From: Ferdinandcohnia sp036962685
GTDB taxonomy: Bacteria; Bacillota; Bacilli; Bacillales; Bacillaceae_L
Reading direction: 5' to 3'
NCBI RefSeq assembly: GCF_036962685.1
Contig: NZ_JBALOP010000042.1
Coordinates: forward strand, 1 to 64,000
DNA length: 64,000 bases
Part shown: piece by piece, positions 24,724-32,470 of the stretch
Numbering within the stretch: position 1 is the first letter of the stretch
Layout of the letters: the number at the start of each line of letters is the position of its first letter
Notes under the pieces: generated by a model
What the model was told of the DNA's origin: nothing
Database searches by the model: none
What the model saw: the letters and a program-made list of their open reading frames with translations, nothing else
Program-made: the position numbers and the translations under genes

Positions 24724-25089
24724 CTATTCCTTCGAAGAACTTAACCTAACATCTAAACTAAATTTACCCTCGATCGTGCTTTGGTTGATTCGAGATACTC
24801 GAATTAGTTCGGCCTGATCAACCGTACCAGAGCTCGTATTACCGGGTGGAACATTGAAAAAAAGAGTGGTACCATCCTTTCTGAACGCTCGAACCGTTAT
24901 GGAATCAGTACTTGCAGAGCTATTGTGGACAGAAACAAATACAGTTGCATCTTTTTCATGGTAAACTTCCCAAATATCTAAACTTGGGACCTGATTATTT
25001 AGTTGAAGGTCCCCAGTAATATTCCCACTGTCTTTTTCAAGTTTACGGAAAACATTATTTTTTTGGGGGGTTTTCTTTTTCTTTGACAC
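24724..25089 (-). CDS. DUF3992-like (endospore-appendage Ena-type) protein
   Basis: Residues ~20-115 read 'GNITGDLQLNN', 'TVFVSVHNSSASTDSITV' and 'FFNVPPGNTSSGTVDQ', a beta-sandwich pattern resembling DUF3992, the fold of the Ena spore-appendage subunits. The N-terminal extension is Lys-rich (KKKKTPQKN) and, unlike S-type Ena pilins, there is no Cys in the whole protein, so disulfide cross-linking is impossible. GTG at 25089 is chosen: AGAGGTG precedes it. Monocistronic. The assignment is by pattern only. Confidence 0.6.
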   Translation of the reverse strand: MSKKKKTPQKNNVFRKLEKDSGNITGDLQLNNQVPSLDIWEVYHEKDATVFVSVHNSSASTDSITVRAFRKDGTTLFFNVPPGNTSSGTVDQAELIRVSRINQSTIEGKFSLDVRLSSSKE

Positions 25090-25254
25090 TTTTCCTACAC
25101 CTCTTCCCACACATATTTCTTTATCCTATGTGTCTAGAAGTTTAGTGGCTTGGACGAATAGCTTAAGGAAATAGACCAAATTGGGAGAATGATATAATAG
25201 AATTGCCTAAAAAGTAAGTGATGAGCATACTGCCTATTTTTTAAAGCTAATAGG

Positions 25255-25941
25255 TTACTCTCCTAATTGTTTATCATTTACATACATGAGGAAGGCTTGT
25301 GCTTTTGTAAATTCACCTTGTAATTCAGCGGGAATTTTTTCAATTTCACTCGAATCTTTTATATCACTTTGGGCCATTATTTGTTCATATGTTATGAGTG
25401 CATTAATATATTCCTTATATTGGGAAGATGTTAACACCTTTTTACTCGACGGCTGATTATTCAATTTATCAAAATAAGGTTGAATTTCAAACATCACTAA
25501 TTTGACTTCGTCTAGTTTCTCAGCTGGGATTTGAGAGTAATCAACGTAGCCGTACCGATTTCCATACTCGAGCTTAGAAGCGGTAATTACTTTTACAAGT
25601 TGTTTAAAGTGGCTGTATTCCTCAGGTTTCATGTCACCCTTCGCCTGAGCTAATTTCGCATCAAGCAGCATGTAGCTCTCCATCGTTGCACTCCCAATAT
25701 GTTTTTTAAGATTTACGAATGAACCATAAAATTCATCAGGAAGGAATGTTTGATAAGCAAATGCACTTGTTGGAACGATGATTGCCACTGCTAAAGCGCA
25801 AACAGCTAAGCGTTTTCTAACGTATTTCTTAATTTTCCCCTCCATTTCTGATTTTGCTCTTTTTACACCGATTCTACTTACCTTGTGGAGTTCCTCAGGT
25901 ATTTCGATATTGACTAACTCTGTTTTTAATTTATTCATCAT
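25255..25941 (-). CDS. probable anti-sigma factor (DUF3600-like)
   Basis: Cytoplasmic N-terminus with a Lys-rich segment, a single transmembrane helix (about 46-62 from the chosen start) and an extracytoplasmic Lys/Glu-rich domain. Overlaps the end of the ECF sigma gene by 11 nt, which is the usual arrangement of an anti-sigma factor. AAGGAGG lies 6 nt before tandem ATG codons at 25941. No ZAS metal motif is visible. Confidence 0.7.
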   Translation of the reverse strand: MMNKLKTELVNIEIPEELHKVSRIGVKRAKSEMEGKIKKYVRKRLAVCALAVAIIVPTSAFAYQTFLPDEFYGSFVNLKKHIGSATMESYMLLDAKLAQAKGDMKPEEYSHFKQLVKVITASKLEYGNRYGYVDYSQIPAEKLDEVKLVMFEIQPYFDKLNNQPSSKKVLTSSQYKEYINALITYEQIMAQSDIKDSSEIEKIPAELQGEFTKAQAFLMYVNDKQLGE

Positions 25942-26449
25942 TACTAGCCTCCTTAAAAATTTTACGGAGTTTATGTAGGGCTCGGTATAAAACTGATTTT
26001 GCCGTACCAAGGGGAATATCTAGAATTTCAGCGATTTCTTTTAATGTCCGATCATGATAAAACCTAAGTAAAATCACGCTCTTTTCATCTTCCTGCAAAA
26101 CATCTATTAATTCCTTTAATGTGAGGTCAAGTAGCAAATCCTTATCCTCTGCACCAATGAACACCTCAAAATCGGGTTTAAGTTGAACGACCTTTTTATT
26201 TCTTCGCAGGATGTTGATTGCACAGTTGATTGTAATCTTTATCAACCATGTTTTAAAATACTCCGGATTTTTGAGTGTATCGATTTTTTTAAATGACTGG
26301 TAAGCAAGCTCTTGAACGACGTCCAATGCATCATCTTTATTTTTCACATATACAAAAGCCATTCGATAGATATCCTCTTCAAATTGTTGGAAAAGCTTCA
26401 AAAAGGCCTTGTCATTCCCTTTTTGTGCTTTTTTCACTAAGCGAATCAA
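25931..26449 (-). CDS. ECF-type sigma-70 family sigma factor
   Basis: Region 2 'YVKNKDDALDVVQELAYQSFKKI' and region 4 'RFYHDRTLKEIAEILDIPLGTAKSVLYRALHKLR'. The most likely start is TTG at 26449, 9 nt after GAAAGG, giving an N-terminus MIRLVKKAQKGND that aligns with the other ECF here; the frame is open to a TTG at 26491. Together with the downstream anti-sigma gene it forms a two-gene unit. Confidence 0.9.
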   Translation of the reverse strand: MIRLVKKAQKGNDKAFLKLFQQFEEDIYRMAFVYVKNKDDALDVVQELAYQSFKKIDTLKNPEYFKTWLIKITINCAINILRRNKKVVQLKPDFEVFIGAEDKDLLLDLTLKELIDVLQEDEKSVILLRFYHDRTLKEIAEILDIPLGTAKSVLYRALHKLRKIFKEASNDE

Positions 26450-26535
26450 CCAATTCACCCTTTCTTTTTTCGTTCTACACCTATTAGACAATCGAAGATC
26501 TCATTTGGCTTAAAAATCTTTTATAAAAATAAATA

Positions 26536-26563
26536 AGCGTTAATCCGTAATTGGACAAACGCT
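26536..26563 (-). terminator. terminator of histidine phosphatase gene
   Basis: On the minus strand AGCGTTTGTCC / GGATTAACGCT imperfect stem (one mismatch, one G-T) followed by TTATTTATTTTT. Confidence 0.6.
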
Positions 26564-26648
26564 CTCATCCTAGCTTATTCCTTATTCCCTTTTTTAAGTT
26601 TTTCTTGCTCTCAGAATAATGCATAGGATAGTTTTCTTTCGTTAATGA

Positions 26649-27209
26649 TTAATCTTTTTGTGAAGTTGATGAACTGTTCCAAATCCGTTCAAGGGTAATT
26701 TGTTGATCTTGTTTTAGAATATATACATCTGGGTTGCTCAGTGTTACCCATTGCTCAAATCCGAAGCTTTTATTGTAATGGTTTAATAGCAATGACATTA
26801 AGCCCCCATGTGTGACTATAATTGTATGTTCAGCATCACTTTTCAAAACATCGTCGACAACTTCAATAATTCGATTTGCGGCCTCTCGGCTAGATTCTCC
26901 GCCTTCATATATAAGGTCAAAATCCTCATATGTAGCTCTTAATTTTTCAAACCAATCTGGCATATTCGTTGAACTTAATACACGTTCGGCTAATTGTTGA
27001 TTCGTTTCAATCTCAACATTTAATTCATTCGCGAGTGGCTGAATCGTTTGAATAGCCCGATTGAACGGACTTGAAATGATTCGATCAACTTTCCTGTCAT
27101 TAAAAAAGGCAGCTAGTTCAACGGCTTGGTTTTGGCCTTTTTCTGTGAGGGGAGCTTCCGGTTCCTGTCCCTCTGCTTGGCAATGCCTGATCATATAGAT
27201 GGTTTTCAT
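26649..27209 (-). CDS. histidine phosphatase family protein
   Basis: The catalytic RHC motif near residues 8-10 ('MIRHCQAEGQEPEAPLTEKG') and a late 'VTHGGLMS' place it in the phosphoglycerate-mutase-like superfamily (catalytic His and second His). Substrate unknown. GGAGGG precedes the ATG. A second, related gene is at 37034. Confidence 0.9.
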   Translation of the reverse strand: MKTIYMIRHCQAEGQEPEAPLTEKGQNQAVELAAFFNDRKVDRIISSPFNRAIQTIQPLANELNVEIETNQQLAERVLSSTNMPDWFEKLRATYEDFDLIYEGGESSREAANRIIEVVDDVLKSDAEHTIIVTHGGLMSLLLNHYNKSFGFEQWVTLSNPDVYILKQDQQITLERIWNSSSTSQKD

Positions 27210-27224
27210 AAATATCCCTCCATT

Positions 27225-27632
27225 TTATGAATGAATCAGTTCTTCTACTTCTCTGACGAGCATCCACTTTCCATCGGAACGTTGCCACGTTTCAATCGTG
27301 AAAAGCCTTGAAATCACCTTATCATTTTTTTCAATTAACAGTTCGTAGAAGACGGCTGCATTCTCGGCATCCTTCATACGAATCACACGATTTTTGAATT
27401 TCTTTTTAGCTCCTAGCAGCTGCTTTACGGATTCACGCATGCCACTAATCGCTTCTTCCCTACTAAATAACATTGGTTTTTCATCAGAACCATTAAAAAA
27501 CGTAACATAATAGCCCTCCGCCATTCTTTCTAAACGAGATGTGTCCCCTGTTTCCATCGCTTTGTTCCAATCTATGATGAATTCATCATGCATCTGAGTA
27601 ATCTCAGCTAATTGATTTTCTACTTTTAACAC
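27225..27632 (-). CDS. NTF2-like (SnoaL/DUF4440-type) protein
   Basis: A 135-residue NTF2-like cone: 'WNKAMETGDTSRLERMAEGYYVTFF' start and 'RLFTIETWQRSDGKWMLVREVEE' end, typical of SnoaL/DUF4440 small ligand-binding or enzyme domains. GTG at 27632 is chosen after AAAGGGGAG (10 nt). Confidence 0.75.
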   Translation of the reverse strand: MLKVENQLAEITQMHDEFIIDWNKAMETGDTSRLERMAEGYYVTFFNGSDEKPMLFSREEAISGMRESVKQLLGAKKKFKNRVIRMKDAENAAVFYELLIEKNDKVISRLFTIETWQRSDGKWMLVREVEELIHS

Positions 27633-27683
27633 AATAGCTCTCCCCTTTAAGAACCTTTTATTTGTATGTTTAATTCTACAAAA

Positions 27684-27715
27684 AAGGTGTGAATCCTTCT
27701 TGGATATCACACCTT
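27684..27715 (-). terminator. terminator of GNAT gene 27707
   Basis: AAGGTGTGA / TCACACCTT 9-bp stem extended inward by ATCC/GGAT, then TTTTTT, overlapping the stop of the acetyltransferase. Confidence 0.9.
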
Positions 27716-28210
27716 CAAAAGCTTTGACATATAAAATTCATCGACAAATACACCGTTGATAAGTAAAGAATGCCTTTTGGTGCCTTCGATTTCAAATCCC
27801 ATCTTTTTATATAAAGATAAACCTGCTGCATTTTGAGTCACAACGGTTAACTCCAAACGATGGATTTGATGGGTTAAGGCCCATTTTTCGAGTTCATTAA
27901 ATAATTGGGTACCTACACCTTTTCCTCTTGATTCCTTCAAGATTCCGATAACGATGTACACTGAATGTTTGTTTTTCCTTGCATTGCCGCCAATCGCCAT
28001 TAAAAAACCAATTAGTTTATTTCCCTCTTCTGCAACAAAAATCGTCGAGTTCTCTTCTGCACCGATCCTTTCAATCATTTTTCGTTGCTGTTCAGGGTTT
28101 ACTTTCCTCTCACCCGCTTCCCAAAGCATAAATTCTGAAGTTTCTTCAACTCGCTCGGTGATCTTAGCAAATTCCCCGGCATCTGCGGGTGTGATTTCTC
28201 GAACTAGCAC
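27707..28210 (-). CDS. GNAT family N-acetyltransferase
   Basis: A 167-residue RimI/RimL-like fold with 'GILKESRGKGVGTQLFNELEKWA' (acetyl-CoA motif) and 'VTQNAAGLSLYKKMGFEIEGT'. Start GTG at 28210 after GGGGGAGAAGG. The upstream acetyltransferase at 28224 lies 13 nt away, so the two are co-transcribed. Confidence 0.9.
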   Translation of the reverse strand: MLVREITPADAGEFAKITERVEETSEFMLWEAGERKVNPEQQRKMIERIGAEENSTIFVAEEGNKLIGFLMAIGGNARKNKHSVYIVIGILKESRGKGVGTQLFNELEKWALTHQIHRLELTVVTQNAAGLSLYKKMGFEIEGTKRHSLLINGVFVDEFYMSKLLKV

Positions 28211-28223
28211 AATCCTTCTCCCC

Positions 28224-28640
28224 CTAATTTTTCAAATCCTTCTCCATTATAACGTAGGATTTACCACCTTTTGTAAAAGTAAAGGTCGTTTCCTGTAAAC
28301 CAAACTTCTTATAAAAATCCACCTTATTCTTCCTAGCATTACACCAAATTCTCTTCAGGTCGCGATTCTTTGCTTCCTTTATCACATAGTCTAACAATCT
28401 ACTTCCGTATCCCTTACCTTGTTCTGCTTGAAGTGTCGCAAATTTACGAAATTGAGCCTCATTATGATTAGTAAAAACGGAGATAACAGAAATTAGCTTA
28501 TCTTCTACAAAAAGACCAAAATCAAACCCCACATCATCTTCATCTACTTTTATGTAATCAAAGTCCCGATCTGGCCACATGACTTTATGCCTGACTTCCC
28601 AAGCTATTTCCTTTTTAATTTTTGTTATTGTGATTCCCAT
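28224..28640 (-). CDS. GNAT family N-acetyltransferase
   Basis: A 138-residue short GNAT protein: 'EQGKGYGSRLLDYVIKEAKNR' for acetyl-CoA and 'FYKKFGLQETTFTF' at the C-terminus. AGGAGGGGA lies before the ATG. A REP-like unit sits between it and the GDPD gene. Confidence 0.87.
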   Translation of the reverse strand: MGITITKIKKEIAWEVRHKVMWPDRDFDYIKVDEDDVGFDFGLFVEDKLISVISVFTNHNEAQFRKFATLQAEQGKGYGSRLLDYVIKEAKNRDLKRIWCNARKNKVDFYKKFGLQETTFTFTKGGKSYVIMEKDLKN

Positions 28641-28653
28641 AGTCCCCTCCTAG

Positions 28654-28682
28654 TGGGACAGAGGGACAGGTACGTTGTCCCA
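28654..28682 (-). repeat. REP-like unit, copy 1
   Basis: Minus-strand sequence TGGGACAACGTACCTG...TGTCCCA has 7-bp inverted ends. It begins at the last base of the GDPD stop codon and runs in the same sense. See the copies at 43792 and 59276. Confidence 0.8.
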
Positions 28683-29507
28683 TCATAATCCCTTCGTATA
28701 TTGGATGTAATCTGTAAAGTAACCATCAACCTGGAATTCTTTTAGCCTCGTTTGTTCTGTTTTTTGGGTCTTCTTATTTGTAAAATAAACATGCACTAAT
28801 ATTCCTTTGTTGTGTAATTTCTTTACAATTCGGTGTGTGACATCGCTTGATTCTATACCTACAATCGGATAGTTTGATGATATAGCCCTATTTAAATCAA
28901 ATTTGCCTTTTTTAAATAATAGTGTAAGTGGAAGATCAGGTGCTAACGATTTAATTTTTTCTAGACTTTTAGTAGAGAAGGATTGAAGGATGACCCTTTG
29001 ATTATCAAGTAGGTTATATTCTTTTAAGAGTTCAATTAATTTATCCTCCATGGCTAACTGATTATTCACAAGTCTTGTTTCAATATAAAAATTCTCAGTG
29101 TCCGAAAAAGAGTCAAAAATTTCGCTTAATGTAGGGATTTCCTCAAATACCTTTTTATGATTGAAAGTCGACATTGTCTTGAAATTTTTTAGTTCTTCTA
29201 GCGTATAATCTGAAACCTTCCCTTCTCCGTTTGTTGTTCGATTGATGGCATCATCATGCATGGCCACAAGCTCTCCATCTTTTGTCATTCGCAAATCAAT
29301 TTCTAAATAATCAACACCGTCTTCAGAAGCAATTTTATAGGCTGTTAATGTATGTTCATTAAACCGATCATTTGCTCCTCTATGTGCAATGATCAAAGGT
29401 TCACCCACGATGTTCACAGGTTCTTCTTTACGATCTGGTATCGCCATTGCGATGGTTGCAAATCCGAGGCTGATTAACAATGTAAGAATCAAATATCTTT
29501 TTATCAA
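28683..29507 (-). CDS. glycerophosphodiester phosphodiesterase family protein
   Basis: An exported or membrane-anchored GDPD domain: an N-terminal hydrophobic segment, then 'IIAHRGANDRFNEHT', 'YLEIDLRMTKDGELVAMHDDAINRTTNG' with the conserved His-Arg and Glu-Asp ligands. It hydrolyses glycerophosphodiesters. TTG at 29507 follows TTAAGGAGG with 7 nt spacing and gives a normal signal peptide, so it is preferred over the ATG at 29549. Confidence 0.88.
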   Translation of the reverse strand: MIKRYLILTLLISLGFATIAMAIPDRKEEPVNIVGEPLIIAHRGANDRFNEHTLTAYKIASEDGVDYLEIDLRMTKDGELVAMHDDAINRTTNGEGKVSDYTLEELKNFKTMSTFNHKKVFEEIPTLSEIFDSFSDTENFYIETRLVNNQLAMEDKLIELLKEYNLLDNQRVILQSFSTKSLEKIKSLAPDLPLTLLFKKGKFDLNRAISSNYPIVGIESSDVTHRIVKKLHNKGILVHVYFTNKKTQKTEQTRLKEFQVDGYFTDYIQYTKGL

Positions 29508-29592
29508 CCTAGACCTCCTTAACGTTTTTTGATTTTCATTTAACTCCATTTAAACATATTAAAAACCAGTCTAACCACCTATTAAAACAAAA

Positions 29593-29614
29593 AATGCTTG
29601 ATTACCCAAGCATT
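29593..29614 (-). terminator. terminator of the pst-phoU operon
   Basis: On the minus strand AATGCTTG / CAAGCATT, 6-nt loop, then TTTTT. It ends the transcript about 10 nt beyond the 51-codon ORF. Confidence 0.9.
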
Positions 29615-29624
29615 TTTTTCTTTA

Positions 29625-29780
29625 CTATTCATTATCTGTATCCTGATTCTCCAAGACAAGTGCAGTGTTATTATTAGCTATGAGAGAGTCGACATCAAAG
29701 GAATCGTTATCTTCCTCACCTCTCAGTATTTGGTTAATCTTAATATTAGCTGATTCAGCTTCTGATTTCCTGTCTTTCAT
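29625..29780 (-). CDS. 51-residue acidic small protein, last gene of the pst operon
   Basis: An ORF beginning MKDRKSEAESANIKINQILRG and ending LENQDTDNE, with AGGAGG 6 nt before its ATG. It starts 19 nt after phoU and ends just before the operon terminator, so it is transcribed with pst-phoU. No transmembrane segment; acidic. I recognise no family, and the position suggests a Pho-related small protein. Confidence 0.7.
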   Translation of the reverse strand: MKDRKSEAESANIKINQILRGEEDNDSFDVDSLIANNNTALVLENQDTDNE

Positions 29781-29799
29781 TGCAAATCCTCCTAATTCT

Positions 29800-30459
29800 C
29801 TATTGGTTTAAATCATATCTTTTCCCTTTTTTTAAATAGAGGACGCTTTCTGAAATATTGGTTGAATGATCTGCAACCCTTTCAACATTTCTACAAATAA
29901 ATAGCAATTGTGTAATTTGCGAAATGTATTCAGGTTTTTGGGTCATTAGCTCTAATAATTCCTTATTCAGTCGTCCGTACGCCTCATCTACTTCGTCATC
30001 CACCTTTGCAACATTTTTAGCAAGTTCAGTATCCTCTTCACTATATGCTTTGAGAGAATCAGAAACCATTTTATTTGCTACCACTGCGATTCGTGGTATT
30101 TCCTCAATTGGCTTAATCAGTTGTTCAGTTCCAATTCGGATGACAGATTTAGCCATATTTACTGCTAAATCTCCGATTCGTTCAAGATCTGAGGAAATTT
30201 TAATTGCAACAATAACTCTTCTAAGGTCAACTGCTACAGGTGATTGCTGTGCGATTAACAAACTAGCTTTATCATTAATTTCCTCTTCCATAATATTTAG
30301 CTGAGTGTCATTTTCGATGATTTTTAACGCTTTGTCTACATCTTGATCCTTAAGAGCTTCAATTGCTTTTCCCACTGCTTCTTGTGCCTGGCTTCCTAAT
30401 TGCATGATCATTTCTTTTAACTCATTTAGCTCCGCTTGAAACGCCGCTCGTACTGTCAT
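29800..30459 (-). CDS. phoU: phosphate signalling complex protein PhoU
   Basis: A 219-residue two-lobed helical bundle: 'FQAELNELKEMIMQLGSQAQEAVGKAIEAL', 'SDLERIGDLAVNMAKSVI' and 'RNVERVADHSTNISE' carry the repeated E/D-x-x-x-D metal motifs of the two PhoU lobes. It restrains Pst transport and Pho signalling. The ATG at 30459 follows GGGGGGAG; the open frame further upstream lies inside pstB. Gap to pstB is 19 nt. Confidence 0.95.
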   Translation of the reverse strand: MTVRAAFQAELNELKEMIMQLGSQAQEAVGKAIEALKDQDVDKALKIIENDTQLNIMEEEINDKASLLIAQQSPVAVDLRRVIVAIKISSDLERIGDLAVNMAKSVIRIGTEQLIKPIEEIPRIAVVANKMVSDSLKAYSEEDTELAKNVAKVDDEVDEAYGRLNKELLELMTQKPEYISQITQLLFICRNVERVADHSTNISESVLYLKKGKRYDLNQ

Positions 30460-30478
30460 TAGAATACTCCCCCCATAT

Positions 30479-31309
30479 TTATCCGAAACGACCAGTGATA
30501 TAATCTTCTGTTTCCTTTTTATCTGGGTTCGAAAACATTTTGCTTGTATTTGTAAACTCAATGACTTCACCACTCAAGAAAAATGCTGTTTTTTCTGAGA
30601 TTCTTGCAGCTTGTTGCATATTATGAGTCACAATGATGATACTATAATTCTTTTTCAATTCTTGAACCAAATCTTCCACTTTTAACGTAGAGATTGGATC
30701 AAGCGCTGAGGTTGGTTCGTCCATTAGGATGACATCAGGTTCAATCGCCAAACATCTCGCAATACAAAGACGCTGCTGTTGCCCCCCAGACATTCCATAG
30801 GCATTTTCTTTCAAACGATCCTTGACCTCATCCCATATCGCTGCACCTCGCAGACTTTTTTCAACAATTTCATCTAACACTTTCTTATTACGAATCCCAT
30901 GAATTCGCGGTCCATATGCTATATTTTCGTATATTGATTTTGGAAATGGATTCGGTTTCTGAAACACCATTCCCACATTCGTTCTTAAAGCTTCAACAGG
31001 ATAAGATTTATTAAAAATATTTTTACCTCTGTACAATATTTCACCAGAAGTACGAACAATGGGTATTAATTCAACCATTCTGTTTAAGGTTTTAAGGTAT
31101 GTAGATTTCCCGCAGCCCGAGGGGCCAATAATGGCCGTCACTTCATTTTCTGCAATTTGAAGGTTAATTTCCTTCAAGGCTTGATTTTCGCCATACCACA
31201 AGTTTAAATTCTTTGTATCATAGACAATTTTTTTATTTGTATTCGTTGGCTCGGTCTTTTTATTGATTCCTTGCACAAATTTCTTCTTATTTTCAGTTTC
31301 AACTGGCAT
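30479..31309 (-). CDS. pstB: phosphate ABC transporter ATP-binding protein PstB
   Basis: A 276-residue ABC ATPase: Walker A GPSGCGKST (about 62-70), Q-loop, signature MSGGQQQR and Walker B VILMDEPTSALDP, plus the 'MVFQKPNPFPKSIYENIAYGPR' region specific to PstB. It powers high-affinity phosphate import with PstAC. GGAGG before the ATG. A structured 230-nt element separates it from pstA. Confidence 0.96.
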   Translation of the reverse strand: MPVETENKKKFVQGINKKTEPTNTNKKIVYDTKNLNLWYGENQALKEINLQIAENEVTAIIGPSGCGKSTYLKTLNRMVELIPIVRTSGEILYRGKNIFNKSYPVEALRTNVGMVFQKPNPFPKSIYENIAYGPRIHGIRNKKVLDEIVEKSLRGAAIWDEVKDRLKENAYGMSGGQQQRLCIARCLAIEPDVILMDEPTSALDPISTLKVEDLVQELKKNYSIIIVTHNMQQAARISEKTAFFLSGEVIEFTNTSKMFSNPDKKETEDYITGRFG

Positions 31310-31352
31310 TTTATCTTTCCTCCAGTAGCTAATAAAATCAAATGAGCCTTGG

Positions 31353-31586
31353 CTTATTTGCGCCCGATTTTAGGCCCACAGGAAGTGGGTCATAAAGACG
31401 TTGCCACAGGAAGTGGCGTTTTTAGTCTTTGATCTTACTGTTCGAAAAATTTCCTTAAAAAAATCGAGGCATCCGCCGGAGGCTTTAACTTTATTCAGCA
31501 AGGGTTTATACCCCTATGAATTATAAACTCTTAACGCATTTATCCCACCGCTCATAAATGTGAAAGATCTCTGCTGAATAAAGTTA
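31353..31586. repeat. mosaic structured element, copy B, between pstA and pstB
   Basis: Plus-strand module order: 'TATTTGCGCCCGATTTT' (31353-31371), double hairpin block (31371-31433), 'TTCGAAAAATTTCC...GGCATCCGCCGGAGGCTTT' (31441-31486), and an IR unit bounded by AACTTTATTCAGCA (31487-31500) and TGCTGAATAAAGTT (31572-31585), a perfect 14-bp inverted repeat. The last repeat supplies the TAA stop of pstA. In the operon mRNA the whole element lies between pstA and pstB. Confidence 0.85.
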
Positions 31587-32468
31587 ATACCGTTTTTGAA
31601 ATTTATTTCGGATGATCACTGCAATAGAGTTCATAATCAAGAGTATTAAAAGCAGGATTATTATTGTTGCAGCTGCTAAGTTCGCATATTCAGCCACTAA
31701 AGCTGAGTCTAATGTCCAATAATAAATTTGGATTGGTAACACAGTAAACTTGTCGAAAATGGAATTTGGCAATGGAATTAAAAGCGCTGGAATTCCAACT
31801 ACAACAAGTGGGGCTGTTTCACCAACTGCGCGTGATAAAGCTAAAATAACACCGGTTAAGATTCCTGGTATTGCAGCAGGAAGTACAACCTTTTTTATGG
31901 TTTGCCACTTTGTTGCTCCCATACCATAGGACGCTTCCCGCAAAAATTGAGGAACCGCTCGGAGTGCCTCCTGGCTCGCCACCACTACGATGGGCAGCAC
32001 GAGGAGTGACATCGTCAAACCACCAGCAAGTACAATATTGCCGAGGCCCATCGTTCTTACAAAGACAGTCATACCAAGAATACCAAAAACAATAGAAGGA
32101 ACACCCGCTAAATTTGCAATATTGGTTTGAATAAAGGATTGCAACCTACCTTTCGTTGCGTATTCCTCTAGATAAATCGCCGTACCTATCCCAAGGAACA
32201 TCGTAACTGGCCCAACAACAACCATCAACCACACTGTTCCTAAAATGGCACCCATAATCCCTGCTCTACCTGGATCTGTGGATAATTTATTAGTAATAAA
32301 ATCCAAATTAATCCAACCAAGCCCATCCGATAATACACGGTAAAACAACAAAAATAGAACAACGAGTCCGATTAATGTGGATAAAAGGAAGATAATTTTC
32401 GTTATTCGATTCGTAACAAGTCGAGCACCCATTTTTTTCTGAACTTGCTCTGCATCCACATATTTCAT
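31584..32468 (-). CDS. pstA: phosphate ABC transporter permease PstA
   Basis: A 294-residue permease with six transmembrane helices and the EAA loop 'EASYGMGATKWQTIKKVVLPAAIPGILTG', the contact for PstB. It starts 3 nt after the pstC stop with GGGAGGGG upstream. Its stop codon lies in the terminal repeat of element B. Confidence 0.95.
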   Translation of the reverse strand: MKYVDAEQVQKKMGARLVTNRITKIIFLLSTLIGLVVLFLLFYRVLSDGLGWINLDFITNKLSTDPGRAGIMGAILGTVWLMVVVGPVTMFLGIGTAIYLEEYATKGRLQSFIQTNIANLAGVPSIVFGILGMTVFVRTMGLGNIVLAGGLTMSLLVLPIVVVASQEALRAVPQFLREASYGMGATKWQTIKKVVLPAAIPGILTGVILALSRAVGETAPLVVVGIPALLIPLPNSIFDKFTVLPIQIYYWTLDSALVAEYANLAAATIIILLLILLIMNSIAVIIRNKFQKRY

Positions 32469-32470
32469 AA

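Noticed and set aside
26492..26648. 19-codon ORF on the minus strand between phosphatase and sigma genes
   Set aside because: No ribosome binding site and overlaps the terminator region.
30574..31309. Longer PhoU start reaching into pstB
   Set aside because: The frame is open, but those residues are a shadow of pstB and lack a ribosome site; the start at 30459 has GGGGGGAG.
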